A stretch of 40,889 nucleotides of DNA from an uncultured Collinsella sp. (GCA_958427145.1 CAUAAZ010000018.1:1-40889); one strand, 5' to 3'; shown: positions 33,035 to 40,889, counted from the stretch's first letter. Numbers and translations: made by a program. The notes: a model not told the origin generated them from the letters alone.

Positions 33035-33580
33035 ATGCGCGTGCTCAAACGAGCCCTGGCGATCGTGTATCTTGCCGCCGCCGTCGTGGCGCTGGGTACG
33101 TTAGTCTGCCAGTTTTGGGGGCCATATACCTATCGCTTTATGCTGCTGATGCGCGATCCGCTGCCTCGCATCGTTGTTACGGCGTGCGGCGGTGTCGTGG
33201 CACTCGGCGTGCTCGTGGGTTTCTTCCGCCTGATGTTTGCTCGTCGCGAGCCGTCCTGCGTGCATCCGGCGGGGGAGCGCAATATCGAGGTCACGCTCGC
33301 TGCCCTCTCCTCGTGTGCTCGCACCGCGGCAGAGCGCGACGACCGAGTGATGGTCGAGCATGTCGAGGCACGCGTGCAGGGCTCCGACGAATCGCGCGTC
33401 CGTTTTAAGGTCGACGCCATCGCGCTCGACGACCGGGATATGGCCTCCCTTGCAGCCGCGATGCAGCAACGTATCGAGGAGGCCTGCGACACCATGCTCG
33501 GCACGCCGGGCACGATCGCACGCGTTCGTTTTTTGCCGTCCAAGACTACCGTCCAGACCGTGGAGGTTTCCGGTGAGTGA
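33035..33580 (+). CDS. amaP: AmaP-like membrane anchor of the alkaline shock protein module
   Basis: This 181-residue protein has two membrane helices, at about 8-28 and 47-68, and a C-terminal cytoplasmic domain with the AmaP-style IEVTLAALSSCARTAAE and VRFKVDAIALDDRDM segments. AmaP anchors Asp23 to the membrane in staphylococci. GAAGGGAG precedes ATG 33035. Its 3' end overlaps the next gene by eight bases, and asp23 follows, so the classical three-gene order amaP-DUF2273-asp23 is preserved. Confidence 0.82.
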   Translation: MRVLKRALAIVYLAAAVVALGTLVCQFWGPYTYRFMLLMRDPLPRIVVTACGGVVALGVLVGFFRLMFARREPSCVHPAGERNIEVTLAALSSCARTAAERDDRVMVEHVEARVQGSDESRVRFKVDAIALDDRDMASLAAAMQQRIEEACDTMLGTPGTIARVRFLPSKTTVQTVEVSGE

Positions 33581-33950
33581 TACCAATCAAGACAAGACCG
33601 TTCGCACTCCGCGCCTGAGCATCGATCAGAGCGCTGCGCCGGCAGGCGAGGTCGTCGATCCCAAGGTAGAGGGTACCGAGTCGCACGATGCGGTTGCCGA
33701 TGATTTTGATGAGGCCATGGGTCTCATCAAGGGTACGGGGGCAGCCATCTGGAGCTATGCCGTCCGTCATCCCAACACCACGCTTGGAGCTGTCGCTGGT
33801 TTTGTGCTCGCCGTGCTGGTGCTCACGCTCGGCCTGTGGGATACGCTCGTCATCGCATTCTTTGTGTTGATCGGCGCCGTGATTGGCCAGATCCGAGACG
33901 GCGAGAACGGGATCGTCAACTTCTTCGGCCGTCTGTTTGGCGGCCGCTAG
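33573..33950 (+). CDS. DUF2273 small membrane protein
   Basis: This 125-residue protein starts at GTG 33573 with TGGAGG upstream and overlaps the amaP stop by eight bases, which favours coupled translation. The first 65 residues are charged and unusually long for the family; the DUF2273 core lies at about 67-122, with YAVRHPNTTLGAVAGFVLAV, a second hydrophobic helix, and GQIRDGENGIVNFFGRLF. Such proteins accompany Asp23 and AmaP. Function is unknown beyond that linkage. Confidence 0.8.
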   Translation: MSDTNQDKTVRTPRLSIDQSAAPAGEVVDPKVEGTESHDAVADDFDEAMGLIKGTGAAIWSYAVRHPNTTLGAVAGFVLAVLVLTLGLWDTLVIAFFVLIGAVIGQIRDGENGIVNFFGRLFGGR

Positions 33951-33994
33951 CATGTATTCGACCGCCGCGTGTGCGGCAGGCATAAGGAGGAACC

Positions 33995-34516
33995 ATGGCT
34001 TTTAACACGAAGGTCGATGTGGCCGATACCGAGCTCGAGGCAGACGAGACCGTCGCCGCCGAGGCCGAGGACGTAACGCTCGAGGACGAGGCACTCGTCG
34101 AGGCCGAACCCGCCGACGATGCGGACGAGGACGATGAGGAAGCGGACGAGTCCGAGGATTCGCTGACCTATTCCAACGGTGTGATCGAGAAGATCGTCGC
34201 CATGGCCACCCGCGAGGTGCCGCACGTCCTGGGCATGAAGGGCAACCTCATGCACTTTGTGCAGGAGCAGTTTGGTGCCGAGAACCTGACCAAGGGCGTG
34301 ACGGTCGAGGTCACCGATGACAACCGCGTGGTCGTCAACATTTCCGTCATTATCGAGTACGGCGCCTACGCGCCCGCGATCTTCGACGACGTTAAGGCGC
34401 GCGTGACCGAGCGTCTGGCTGCGATGACCGGCCTTGAGGTGGCGGGCGTCAACCTGCGTATCGAGGACGTCATCACCCCCGAGGAGTACGAGCACCGCAC
34501 CAACCAGCACGAGTAA
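33995..34516 (+). CDS. Asp23/Gls24 family envelope stress response protein
   Basis: This 173-residue protein has a strongly acidic N-terminal third (about residues 8-58, rich in Glu and Asp) and then the Asp23 fold: YSNGVIEKIVAMATREVPHVLGM, GVTVEVTDDNRVVVNISVIIEYG, and the closing VNLRIEDVITPEE. In staphylococci the protein is abundant, membrane-associated through AmaP and linked to cell-wall stress. The acidic extension is unusual. AAGGAGG lies just ahead of the ATG. A degenerate palindromic repeat and a strong terminator follow. Confidence 0.9.
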   Translation: MAFNTKVDVADTELEADETVAAEAEDVTLEDEALVEAEPADDADEDDEEADESEDSLTYSNGVIEKIVAMATREVPHVLGMKGNLMHFVQEQFGAENLTKGVTVEVTDDNRVVVNISVIIEYGAYAPAIFDDVKARVTERLAAMTGLEVAGVNLRIEDVITPEEYEHRTNQHE

Positions 34517-34562
34517 CCTACCAAATAGGATGTTTATTTTGGCAGGTTTATCTGCGAAAACG
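34516..34562. repeat. Short palindromic intergenic repeat, family B, copy 2
   Basis: ACCTACCAAATA and TATTTTGGCAGGT form an imperfect inverted repeat. It is clearly related to 8190-8240, including TATCTGCGAAAACG after it, but the GGGACAGG core has decayed to GGATG. Confidence 0.7.
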
Positions 34563-34565
34563 TTA

Positions 34566-34611
34566 AACGGCCGGTCGCACGGATGTATGTGCGGCCGGCC
34601 GTTATTTGTTT
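34566..34611 (+). terminator. Terminator of the amaP-asp23 operon
   Basis: AACGGCCGGTCGCA (34566-34579) and TGCGGCCGGCCGTT (34590-34603) pair with one wobble, 10-base loop, then ATTTGTTTG. Confidence 0.85.
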
Positions 34612-34720
34612 GCCCCCCGATGTGAGCATACCGCTCGTCTAACTAGGGGTTGCAATCGTCGCGTTCCGCGTTACCCTAATGGGCGCATTGTTTCCAAATT
34701 GTTAACGAGGGGTTGCCGTA

Positions 34721-35743
34721 ATGGCTGACGAGCACGAAACAGAAAGCAAGGCATGGGCGATTGAGGCCGCCGCGGCAGAGGCGGCATCGCGTGCTGCCGA
34801 GGAGGTACATCGTCCTCCCGTGGTGCCGATGGAGCGCGTGGTCGATCGCACCGATATCGAGCGCGGCGAGCGTGCCGGCCAAAAGCGCAGCCAAGAGCCG
34901 GGCCTCCCGCGCTTTTTTGCCGAGCTCAATCTGGGCCTGATTCTTACGGCCTTTGCCATCGTTGCGTTTAAAACCCCTAATCACTTTGCTTTTGGCGGCA
35001 CCTCGGGCGTGTCGGTCATTCTGTCCACGCTGTTCCCGACCCTGCCCGTCGGCGTCTTTATGTGGATTATCAACGCGATTCTCGTCGTTTTGGGCTTTAT
35101 CTTTTTGGAGCGCAAGGCAATCCTGCGGAGCGTCTTCGCCTCGTTTGCACTGTCCGCCTATGTTTCGCTGTTTGAGCTCTTTATCCCGACCGATATCTCG
35201 ATGACGGGCGATATGTGGCTTGACCTGTGCTTTGCCGTGATTCTGCCGGCGCTCGGCAGCGCTATCGTCTTTGATATCGGCGCCTCGACGGGCGGCACGG
35301 ACATCCTCGCCATGATCCTCAAGCGCCGCACTACGCTCGAGATTGGTCGCGCACTGCTGTTGGTCGATATCGGCATCGTGACTATCGCGGCTTTTTTGTA
35401 TGGCCCGCGTGTCGGTCTGTATTGCGTGCTCGGCCTGTTTGCCAAGACGCTTGTGGTCGACAAGGCCATCGAGAGCATTCACCTTCGTAAGGTCTGCACG
35501 ATCATTTGCTCCGAGCCCCTTAAGGTTGAGGAGTTTATCGTCAAGCATCTCAACCGCACGGCGACCATCAGCCGCGGCTACGGTGCCTTCTCGGGCAAGT
35601 GCGTGACGGTGATCATGAGCGTGCTGAGCCGTCGCGAGGCCGTGCAGCTGCGCCGCTATGCGCGCGAAGTCGATCCGGGTGCCTTTATCACGATTGTCGA
35701 CAGCTCCGAGATCGTCGGCAAGGGTTTCCGCGGCACGAACTAG
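34721..35743 (+). CDS. YitT family membrane protein (DUF161 and DUF2179)
   Basis: This 340-residue protein begins with about 65 charged, Ala/Glu-rich residues, then has about five membrane segments in the YitT fold: FAIVAFKTPNHFAFGGTSGVSVIL, VFDIGASTGGTDILAMIL and the intervening hydrophobic stretches. A C-terminal soluble DUF2179 domain occupies about 255-335 (SRGYGAFSGKCVTVIMSVLSRREAVQLRR). The family is common in Gram-positive bacteria; role unknown, often proposed as a transporter. GAGGGG precedes ATG 34721. The long N-terminal extension is not usual for the family. Confidence 0.88.
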   Translation: MADEHETESKAWAIEAAAAEAASRAAEEVHRPPVVPMERVVDRTDIERGERAGQKRSQEPGLPRFFAELNLGLILTAFAIVAFKTPNHFAFGGTSGVSVILSTLFPTLPVGVFMWIINAILVVLGFIFLERKAILRSVFASFALSAYVSLFELFIPTDISMTGDMWLDLCFAVILPALGSAIVFDIGASTGGTDILAMILKRRTTLEIGRALLLVDIGIVTIAAFLYGPRVGLYCVLGLFAKTLVVDKAIESIHLRKVCTIICSEPLKVEEFIVKHLNRTATISRGYGAFSGKCVTVIMSVLSRREAVQLRRYAREVDPGAFITIVDSSEIVGKGFRGTN

Positions 35744-35893
35744 CGCGAACGCATTCATCAAACAATCGAAAAGCGCCTCGCGCGTTGCAAATTCGTCATC
35801 TAAGAGTATTTGTCCTCACATTGGGTGATAATGATGCCAAAGACATCGTTTGCGATCTAGGTGATTCGCTCTACATACGAAGGGATGATTTCG

Positions 35894-37216
35894 ATGTTCT
35901 GTTCGCAGTGTGGCGCTCCTATGGGCGATAACGACAAGTTCTGCGGCGTGTGCGGTGCTCCTAATGCTGGTGCTGCAGCTTCCACCCCTCAGGGTCAGCC
36001 TCAGCAATTTGTCCCTCAGCCTCCCATGAACGCGTCCAAGGGCTGTGTGGCTCAGGCGTTTGAGGATATGACCAAGACTCCGGGCGTGCTGCAGCGCGTG
36101 TGCCAGATTGCTTTTTTGCCGGCGCTTATCTGTGTCGTGTCGGTGCTCGTTCTGTTCATCCCCGTTATCGGCGGTATTGCAGCTGCCATCGGCTTTTTGG
36201 CCGCCTACGTGGCGAGCGTGTGCGGTTCGGGCTTTGGCATCGAGTGGGGTCGCGATCTGTCGCTTAAGATTGAAGACGGTATGGATCGTCCGTTGATGCG
36301 TTCCACATCGTTTGGCCTTGGAGTCTTTTCGAGCGTTATTTCGGTCGTGCTCGAGGTTATCGCTGCCATTCCCGTTATCGGTGTAGTGCTTTCGCTGGTG
36401 GAGAGCGTGGTAATTGGCGCCGCGGGCTCGTATTCGTATTACGGCTCTTATGCGCTCGAGGCTGCGCTGTTTGGCTCGCTTGGCCTGCTCGTTCTGGCTA
36501 TGATTGCCACGGCGGTCCTGGGGGTTTTCTTTAAGATGTTCGCCGACATTGCCGTGATGCACTTTGCGGTGACCGGTCGCGTCGAGAGCGCGTTTTCGCT
36601 TGATAAGGTCTGGGCGGCCTTTAAGAACAACAAGACCAAGCTGTTCTGTGCTTCGTTCCTTCCCGAGTTTTTGACGGGCTTGGTCGCCAACGTTGTCACA
36701 TGGATCTTGACGGCCGTCTTTGGCGCCATTGCCTCTGTCGGTATGTATAGCTACTACTATCGTCCTACGGGTATTGAGGCGCTTGTTACCGGCGGTGGCG
36801 TCACGCTCGTGCTGTTCTTGGTGCTGGTCGCTTTCGTCACCGTATTTCTTACGGTCTTTGGAAAGATGCTCAAGCACCGTGCCGTTGGCTATTGGGCCGC
36901 ACGTTATGCAAGCGAGTGGGCCGATGAGGATAAGGACGACGTCCTGACTTTTGTATTGCCCTTCGAGAAGAAGTCCGCTCCCTCGGGTTACAGTGCTCCG
37001 GATGTCGCGCCTGAGCCCGGGCCCAAGCCTGAGCCGGCACCTGCACCTGCACCCGCTCCCGCGCCCGAGCCTGAACCGGCGCCCGAGCCTGAACCGGCGC
37101 CGGAGTCTGAGACGGCATCTGAGCCCGAGCCTGCGCCTGAGCCTGAGCCTGAGCCGGCACCTGCACCTGAGTCGGCGTCCGAGCCAAGCTCCGACGAGGA
37201 CCCTCAGGACGAGTAG
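35894..37216 (+). CDS. Zinc-ribbon membrane protein (DUF4013-like) with Pro-Glu-Ala repeat tail
   Basis: This 440-residue protein starts with a zinc ribbon, cysteines 3, 6, 17 and 20 (MFCSQCGAPMGDNDKFCGVCG), then a short linker. A polytopic membrane domain of about six helices (about 75-340) resembles DUF4013, including RVCQIAFLPALI and MFADIAVMHFAVTGR. The last 75 residues are a low-complexity tail of PEPA, APAP and PEPE units ending in acidic residues. ATG 35894 was chosen because GAAGGG lies about nine bases ahead. Zinc-ribbon plus membrane proteins of this type are common in gut Gram-positives; function unknown. The tail may span or bind the wall. Confidence 0.72.
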   Translation: MFCSQCGAPMGDNDKFCGVCGAPNAGAAASTPQGQPQQFVPQPPMNASKGCVAQAFEDMTKTPGVLQRVCQIAFLPALICVVSVLVLFIPVIGGIAAAIGFLAAYVASVCGSGFGIEWGRDLSLKIEDGMDRPLMRSTSFGLGVFSSVISVVLEVIAAIPVIGVVLSLVESVVIGAAGSYSYYGSYALEAALFGSLGLLVLAMIATAVLGVFFKMFADIAVMHFAVTGRVESAFSLDKVWAAFKNNKTKLFCASFLPEFLTGLVANVVTWILTAVFGAIASVGMYSYYYRPTGIEALVTGGGVTLVLFLVLVAFVTVFLTVFGKMLKHRAVGYWAARYASEWADEDKDDVLTFVLPFEKKSAPSGYSAPDVAPEPGPKPEPAPAPAPAPAPEPEPAPEPEPAPESETASEPEPAPEPEPEPAPAPESASEPSSDEDPQDE

Positions 37217-37228
37217 CCATGCTGCCTG

Positions 37229-37253
37229 CCATTTGGGGACGGGGTAGAAATGG
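37229..37253. repeat. Short hairpin with GGGGACGGGG loop
   Basis: CCATTT (37229-37234) pairs with AAATGG (37248-37253), exposing GGGGACGGGG. It shares the GGGAC(A/G)GG core with the other intergenic elements in the window. Confidence 0.5.
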
Positions 37254-37275
37254 TAGAAATAGCGCTTGACAAATG

Positions 37276-37314
37276 AGCGGGGGCGGACGTTTCGAAACGT
37301 CCGCCCCCGCTTTG
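37276..37314. terminator. Bidirectional terminator between convergent genes
   Basis: AGCGGGGGCGGACGTTT and its complement (37276-37311) form a nearly loopless palindrome. It lies between the zinc-ribbon gene (plus) and the M20 peptidase gene (minus). Confidence 0.85.
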
Positions 37315-37347
37315 CTATAGCCAGACTGTTATGGATGGGCGTGACGA

Positions 37348-38811
37348 CTACTCGCCGTGCTTATCCTCGTGACGAGCGGCGGCGCGGGCTTCGTGGATGC
37401 CCCTGATCGCGGCATGGCGGGCCGTGCGGGCATCATGGATGGCGTCACGAGCCTCGGCGGTCGTCGCCTTGGCAGAGCGCAACTTGGCGGCCAGATCGGG
37501 GTTGGTTTCGGCGACCGCGGTGATCGCGGGGCCGTCGAGCTCCTCTTGCGTGGGCTCGGCCAAAAAGTCGATAGCATACTGGGCGGCCACCATGGAGCCC
37601 TTTGCCAGCACGGTCTCGTCGATCTTGTAGAAGCAGGAATGTTGGGCGTACGTGGCGCCAATTTTGGGGTTACGCGTACCTACAAAGGCGAGCACGCCCG
37701 GTACGCGGCGCAGGTACTCCGAAAAATCCTCGCCCGAAAGCGTGCCACGGTAATGGCCTTGACCGGTGGGGCCCAGGCACTTGATTACGGCCTGACGGCA
37801 GCGCTCGCTCGAAGCTGCGTCGTTTTCGACCTTGTAGTTGGCGATGGTGTAGTCGGTGAGCTCTGCCTCGGCGCCCAGAGCTGCTGCGGTATGCTCCACG
37901 ATGCGGCGCATAAGCTCCGGCATTTCCTCGTGGGTCGAATCGCCGTAGGTGCGCACCGTGCCGGCGAGGTAGGCCGTGCCGGCGATAACGTTGCGCGCGG
38001 TGCCGCCGTGCAGCTCGCCGACGGTGATGACAGCCGGCTCGTAGGGGCTGATCTCGCGCGAAACGATGGTCTGCAGGGCGTTGACGATCTCGGCGGCAAC
38101 CATAACGGCGTCGTGGCCGCGCTGGGGCATGGCGCCGTGGCATGAGGTGCCGCGGACGTCGATGCGGAACCAGTCGGTATTGGCCATGCGCGGGCCGGGC
38201 TCGCAGCTTACGGTGCCGGCGTCGACCTCGCTCCAGATGTGCGCGGCGTAGGCACCATCGACGCCGTCGAGCACGCCCGTGCCGATCATGAGTTTCGCGC
38301 CCTGACCGTTTTCCTCACTGGGCTGGAAGACGATGCGGACCTCGCCGTGGATGTCGTCGGTCATATGGCGCAGGATTTGCAGCGTGCCGAGCATCATGGC
38401 GATGTGGCAGTCGTGGCCGCAGGCGTGCATGCAACCCTCGTTGACGCTGGCGAACTCCTCGCCGGTCTGCTCGGTGACGGGCAGGGCGTCGATATCGGCG
38501 CGCAGCAGGATACGGCGGCGCGGCGTGCCGTCCTCGCGGTAGGCATCGGGCGCGGTACCGCGAAGCGTTGCCACCAAGCCTGTCTTGAGCGGACGCTCGT
38601 AGGGGATATTCATGGCGTCGAGCTGGTTGGCGATGTCGGAGGTTGTGCGCTCCTCGGCAAGGCTCAGCTCCGGATGCTTATGGAAGTGCCGACGCTGCTT
38701 GATGATATAGGGCTCAAACTCGGCGGCGATATCTCGGATGGCCGCGGTGACGTCGTCTGCCGCGCGAGCCTCGGTCGCCGCCATAATCTGCTGTGCCTTG
38801 GTCTTCGTCAT
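37348..38811 (-). CDS. M20 family metallopeptidase/amidohydrolase (N-acyl amino acid or hippurate hydrolase type)
   Basis: This 487-residue protein has the M20D active-site pattern: HFHKHPELSLAEERT (42-56), CMHACGHDCH with Cys131, His133 and His136, PSEENGQGA with Glu166-Glu167, and AAHIWS. Members cleave N-acyl amino acids or similar amides with a two-metal centre. The conserved part ends near 430; a further 55 residues form an Ala/Arg/His-rich tail not typical of the family. ATG at 38811 has AAGGAG upstream; a longer open frame lacks ribosome signals. It is divergent from the YtcJ-like amidohydrolase, with 168 bases between. Confidence 0.9.
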   Translation of the reverse strand: MTKTKAQQIMAATEARAADDVTAAIRDIAAEFEPYIIKQRRHFHKHPELSLAEERTTSDIANQLDAMNIPYERPLKTGLVATLRGTAPDAYREDGTPRRRILLRADIDALPVTEQTGEEFASVNEGCMHACGHDCHIAMMLGTLQILRHMTDDIHGEVRIVFQPSEENGQGAKLMIGTGVLDGVDGAYAAHIWSEVDAGTVSCEPGPRMANTDWFRIDVRGTSCHGAMPQRGHDAVMVAAEIVNALQTIVSREISPYEPAVITVGELHGGTARNVIAGTAYLAGTVRTYGDSTHEEMPELMRRIVEHTAAALGAEAELTDYTIANYKVENDAASSERCRQAVIKCLGPTGQGHYRGTLSGEDFSEYLRRVPGVLAFVGTRNPKIGATYAQHSCFYKIDETVLAKGSMVAAQYAIDFLAEPTQEELDGPAITAVAETNPDLAAKLRSAKATTAEARDAIHDARTARHAAIRGIHEARAAARHEDKHGE

Positions 38812-38979
38812 GATCGATTTGCTCCTTGCTGGGTTGATCGCAAAATCGTACAGGCTCTCTCCAGTATGCCACCTGCCGCTAGGGCTGGCAAAGCTGCCGT
38901 TTGCCGCTTGGCATTTTGTAACCGAGACGGGGGAGTACACTCGGGGGTGTTGAATTTCCTGCCAGAGATGGGGATGCCC

Positions 38980-40617
38980 ATGCAACATATCGATCGGATT
39001 ATCCGCTCCAAGAACGTCTTTACCGCGCAAGACGGCATCGATACTGCTCGTGAGCTGGCGATTGCCATCGCAGGTGACCGTATCGTCGCAGTCGGCAAGC
39101 CCGATGACGTGATCGCCGCCGCTCCCGCCGCCACGCCGGTTCTCGACTACGGCGAGCAGTTTGTCTGCCCCGGTTTCCATGACGCTCATCTGCACTTCTT
39201 CCATACCTCGGTCGGTTCCTCGCCGTACATGCTCATGGATATGGGCACGTCCGAGGCGGCGCTGGTACAGCACGCGCTCGAGTTTTCCCAGGACCTGCCC
39301 GACGACGCTTGGGTTGTGACGCAGGGCTGGCGCGACTACCGTTGGGACCCGCCCGAGCATCCTACCAAGGCGTCGCTCGATGCGGCATTCCCCGATCGTC
39401 CCTGCGTTATGTACTCGGGCGACGGCCACACGCTGTGGCTCAACAGCCGCGCACTCGAGGCGCTCGGCGTCACGCGCGACAGCGAGCCGCCGGCGGGCGG
39501 CAGCTACGACAAGGACGCAAACGGCGAGCTCACGGGCATTGCTCACGAAACGGCTGCCATGCAGCTGTTGCCGCGCTGTCTTGAGTGGCTGGGCGAAGAT
39601 CGCATCGCAAGCGCTTACGCCGATCAAATGAGGCGCATGGCCGAGCAGGGCATCACCTCGATCTGTGATATGTCGCTCATGCCCATGCCGGGCTGCGATT
39701 TTATCCGCGACGATGTCTACGACAAACTGCAGACGGCCGGCAAGCTGGGCATTCGTGCCCATCTGTTCCCCACGCTGTTGGATGACCAGTCGCGTCTAGA
39801 AGAGCTCCAGGTACGTTACGCGAACAACGCGCTGCTTTCGGCGCCAGGTTTTAAGCAGTTCTTCGATGGCGTGTCGAGTGAACACACGGCATATCTCACC
39901 GAGCCCTATACCAATCCGCGCTTCCCGGGCGACCAGGGCCGTCTGACGGTCCCGGCTGAGCGCATGCGCAAACTGGTTCTGGCGGCCGCGGAGCGCGGTC
40001 ACACCGTGCGCATCCACGTCATCGGCGACGGTGCGATTCATGCCGCGCTCGATATCTTTGAGGAGACCGCCGAACTGTACGGCCTGCCCCAGCACGGTCA
40101 TAACACGCTCGAGCATCTGGAGAACCTTCTGCCCGAGGACATCGACCGCCTGCGCAAGCTCAACGTGGTTGCTTCGAGCCAGCCCTGCCACATTACGCTC
40201 GACCCGGGTGGACCGGAGCGCGATCTGGGCTTGGAGCGCAGCCGCATCATGTGGCCGTTTGCGACCTATAAGCAGCGCGGCATTCGCCAAGCCTTCGGTA
40301 CCGACAGCCCTATCACGCCCGTTACCAGCATGGACGTGCTCTATACGGCTATCACGCGCCAGGACCCCAAAAGCCACTGGCCCGAGGGCGGCTGGTTGCC
40401 GAGCGAGCGCATCGATGCGGCAACAGCCTTGCGCAACTACACCCTGGGCAGCGCCTATGCAGCGGGCGATGAGCAAAACCTCGGCAGCTTAGAGCCCGGC
40501 AAGTATGCCGACCTGGTAGTCCTGGACCAAAACCCGCTCACCGTTGACCCCCAAGAGCTCCAAGCCACCAAGGTTCAGGCAACCTATCTGGCAGGTAACT
40601 TAATCTACGAGCGTTAA
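38980..40617 (+). CDS. Amidohydrolase, YtcJ-like (Amidohydro_3)
   Basis: This 545-residue enzyme of the amidohydrolase superfamily has its metal-binding HxH at His70 and His72 (CPGFHDAHLHFFH), a later histidine in TVRIHVIGDGAIHAAL, a conserved GHNTLEHL and the metal aspartate in FGTDSPITP. The C-terminal EPGKYADLVVLDQNPL closes the composite beta-sandwich. Substrates of this group are varied (amides, cyclic compounds, formamides); none can be assigned. ATG 38980 is used, with GGGG six bases ahead; ATGs at 38968 and 38974 are in frame. It is divergent from the M20 gene, hinting at shared control of amide-compound catabolism. Confidence 0.87.
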   Translation: MQHIDRIIRSKNVFTAQDGIDTARELAIAIAGDRIVAVGKPDDVIAAAPAATPVLDYGEQFVCPGFHDAHLHFFHTSVGSSPYMLMDMGTSEAALVQHALEFSQDLPDDAWVVTQGWRDYRWDPPEHPTKASLDAAFPDRPCVMYSGDGHTLWLNSRALEALGVTRDSEPPAGGSYDKDANGELTGIAHETAAMQLLPRCLEWLGEDRIASAYADQMRRMAEQGITSICDMSLMPMPGCDFIRDDVYDKLQTAGKLGIRAHLFPTLLDDQSRLEELQVRYANNALLSAPGFKQFFDGVSSEHTAYLTEPYTNPRFPGDQGRLTVPAERMRKLVLAAAERGHTVRIHVIGDGAIHAALDIFEETAELYGLPQHGHNTLEHLENLLPEDIDRLRKLNVVASSQPCHITLDPGGPERDLGLERSRIMWPFATYKQRGIRQAFGTDSPITPVTSMDVLYTAITRQDPKSHWPEGGWLPSERIDAATALRNYTLGSAYAAGDEQNLGSLEPGKYADLVVLDQNPLTVDPQELQATKVQATYLAGNLIYER

Positions 40618-40635
40618 CCCCACATCCCACCCCTC

Positions 40636-40702
40636 AGTTGCGGTGAAATAGTCCCTAAAATCGGCCTTCAAGCCCAAAAACAGGATCTATTCCACCGCAA
40701 CT
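40636..40702. repeat. Inverted repeat AGTTGCGGTGAAATAG after the YtcJ-like gene
   Basis: The arms at 40636-40651 and 40687-40702 are reverse complements at 15 of 16 bases, spaced by 35 bases. It is intergenic. The remaining bases to the window end (40703-40861) show no gene; the last stretch ends in a hairpin. Confidence 0.75.
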
Positions 40703-40861
40703 TAAAAGAGCGCGTCCCAACAACGTGCCCCTATCTTGTGCATTCCATCCGCATCGCCATTTTGCTGCACTGACTTTTCTGAATGCCGGGCCCGAATTAG
40801 TTAACCTGGCTCCCGGGGCGGACCGGAGGGCATGAAGTTTGTCGCGAGTTCCGCACGCAAA

Positions 40862-40889
40862 GGAAAGCACTTAATGTGCTTTCCGTCTT
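40862..40889. terminator. Hairpin at the window edge, possible terminator
   Basis: GGAAAGCAC (40862-40870) and GTGCTTTCC (40876-40884) form a perfect 9-base stem with a 5-base loop, followed by GTCTT at the edge. It may end a transcript from either side. Confidence 0.45.

Noticed and set aside
37006..37200. Tandem DNA repeat as a separate element
   Set aside because: The repeats are in frame and encode the Pro/Glu/Ala tail of the zinc-ribbon protein.
38239..38979. 5' extension of the YtcJ-like frame
   Set aside because: It is antisense to the M20 gene; the amidohydrolase begins at MQHIDRI.
38812..39762. 5' extension of the M20 peptidase frame
   Set aside because: It runs antisense into the YtcJ-like gene; the M20 family starts at MTKTK with AAGGAG ahead.

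Overview
The window looks like a chromosomal segment of a high-G+C gut actinobacterium of the Coriobacteriia, most likely Collinsella or a close relative. This is inferred from gene style and content: strongly G/C-biased third codon positions, GTG and TTG starts behind strong Shine-Dalgarno sites, a Dxs-based isoprenoid route, a very large fused acyl-CoA dehydratase activase, an Asp23/AmaP module, and many short palindromic intergenic repeats. No database search was possible. No rRNA, tRNA, CRISPR array, integrase or intact transposase was seen.

Layout. 1-3.65 kb: a module visibly poorer in G+C than the rest, with a DUF2975 membrane protein, its small XRE regulator, and a three-gene ABC exporter of the bacitracin/lantibiotic-immunity type. 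3.7-8.1 kb (minus strand): a polar amino-acid ABC operon (Tat-type lipoprotein, two permeases, ATPase) ending in a class I glutamine-amidotransferase-like hydrolase (peptidase C26). 8.1-8.6 kb: a non-coding island full of short palindromic repeats. 8.6-15.1 kb: dxs (minus), then an HD-domain protein, a CmpB-type membrane protein, amt, a P-II protein and a HAD phosphatase (plus). 15.2-22.1 kb: a TetR regulator, a 1593-residue fused activase/dehydratase-like protein, and a 3-hydroxyacyl-CoA dehydrogenase. 22.1-24.6 kb: an arylsulfotransferase remnant, a small secreted or membrane protein behind a leader ORF, and a DUF389 membrane protein carrying an EF-hand loop. 24.8-26.5 kb: an OPT-family transporter. 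26.8-29.6 kb: coaX, dCMP deaminase, a NifU-like scaffold and lgt. 29.7-35.7 kb: a DUF6020-like membrane protein, yebC, the amaP/DUF2273/asp23 operon and a YitT protein. 35.9-40.6 kb: a zinc-ribbon membrane protein, then a divergent pair of hydrolases (M20 peptidase and YtcJ-like amidohydrolase).

How the parts may fit. The nitrogen theme is strong: amino-acid ABC uptake with a gamma-glutamyl-type hydrolase, Amt plus P-II, an OPT peptide transporter and an M20 aminoacylase-like enzyme suit an amino-acid and peptide fermenter. The TetR/activase/3-hydroxyacyl-CoA dehydrogenase block points to acyl-CoA fermentation chemistry. lgt and the Tat lipoprotein link to envelope biogenesis, as does the Asp23/AmaP module.

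The most unusual content is non-coding. At least six intergenic elements are hairpins or inverted repeats, several with a shared GGGAC(A/G)GG core near the loop and no transposase nearby. There is also a four-unit ATCTGTAACA palindrome array, a 37-bp perfect inverted repeat, and a nested multi-stem element that could be a structured RNA.
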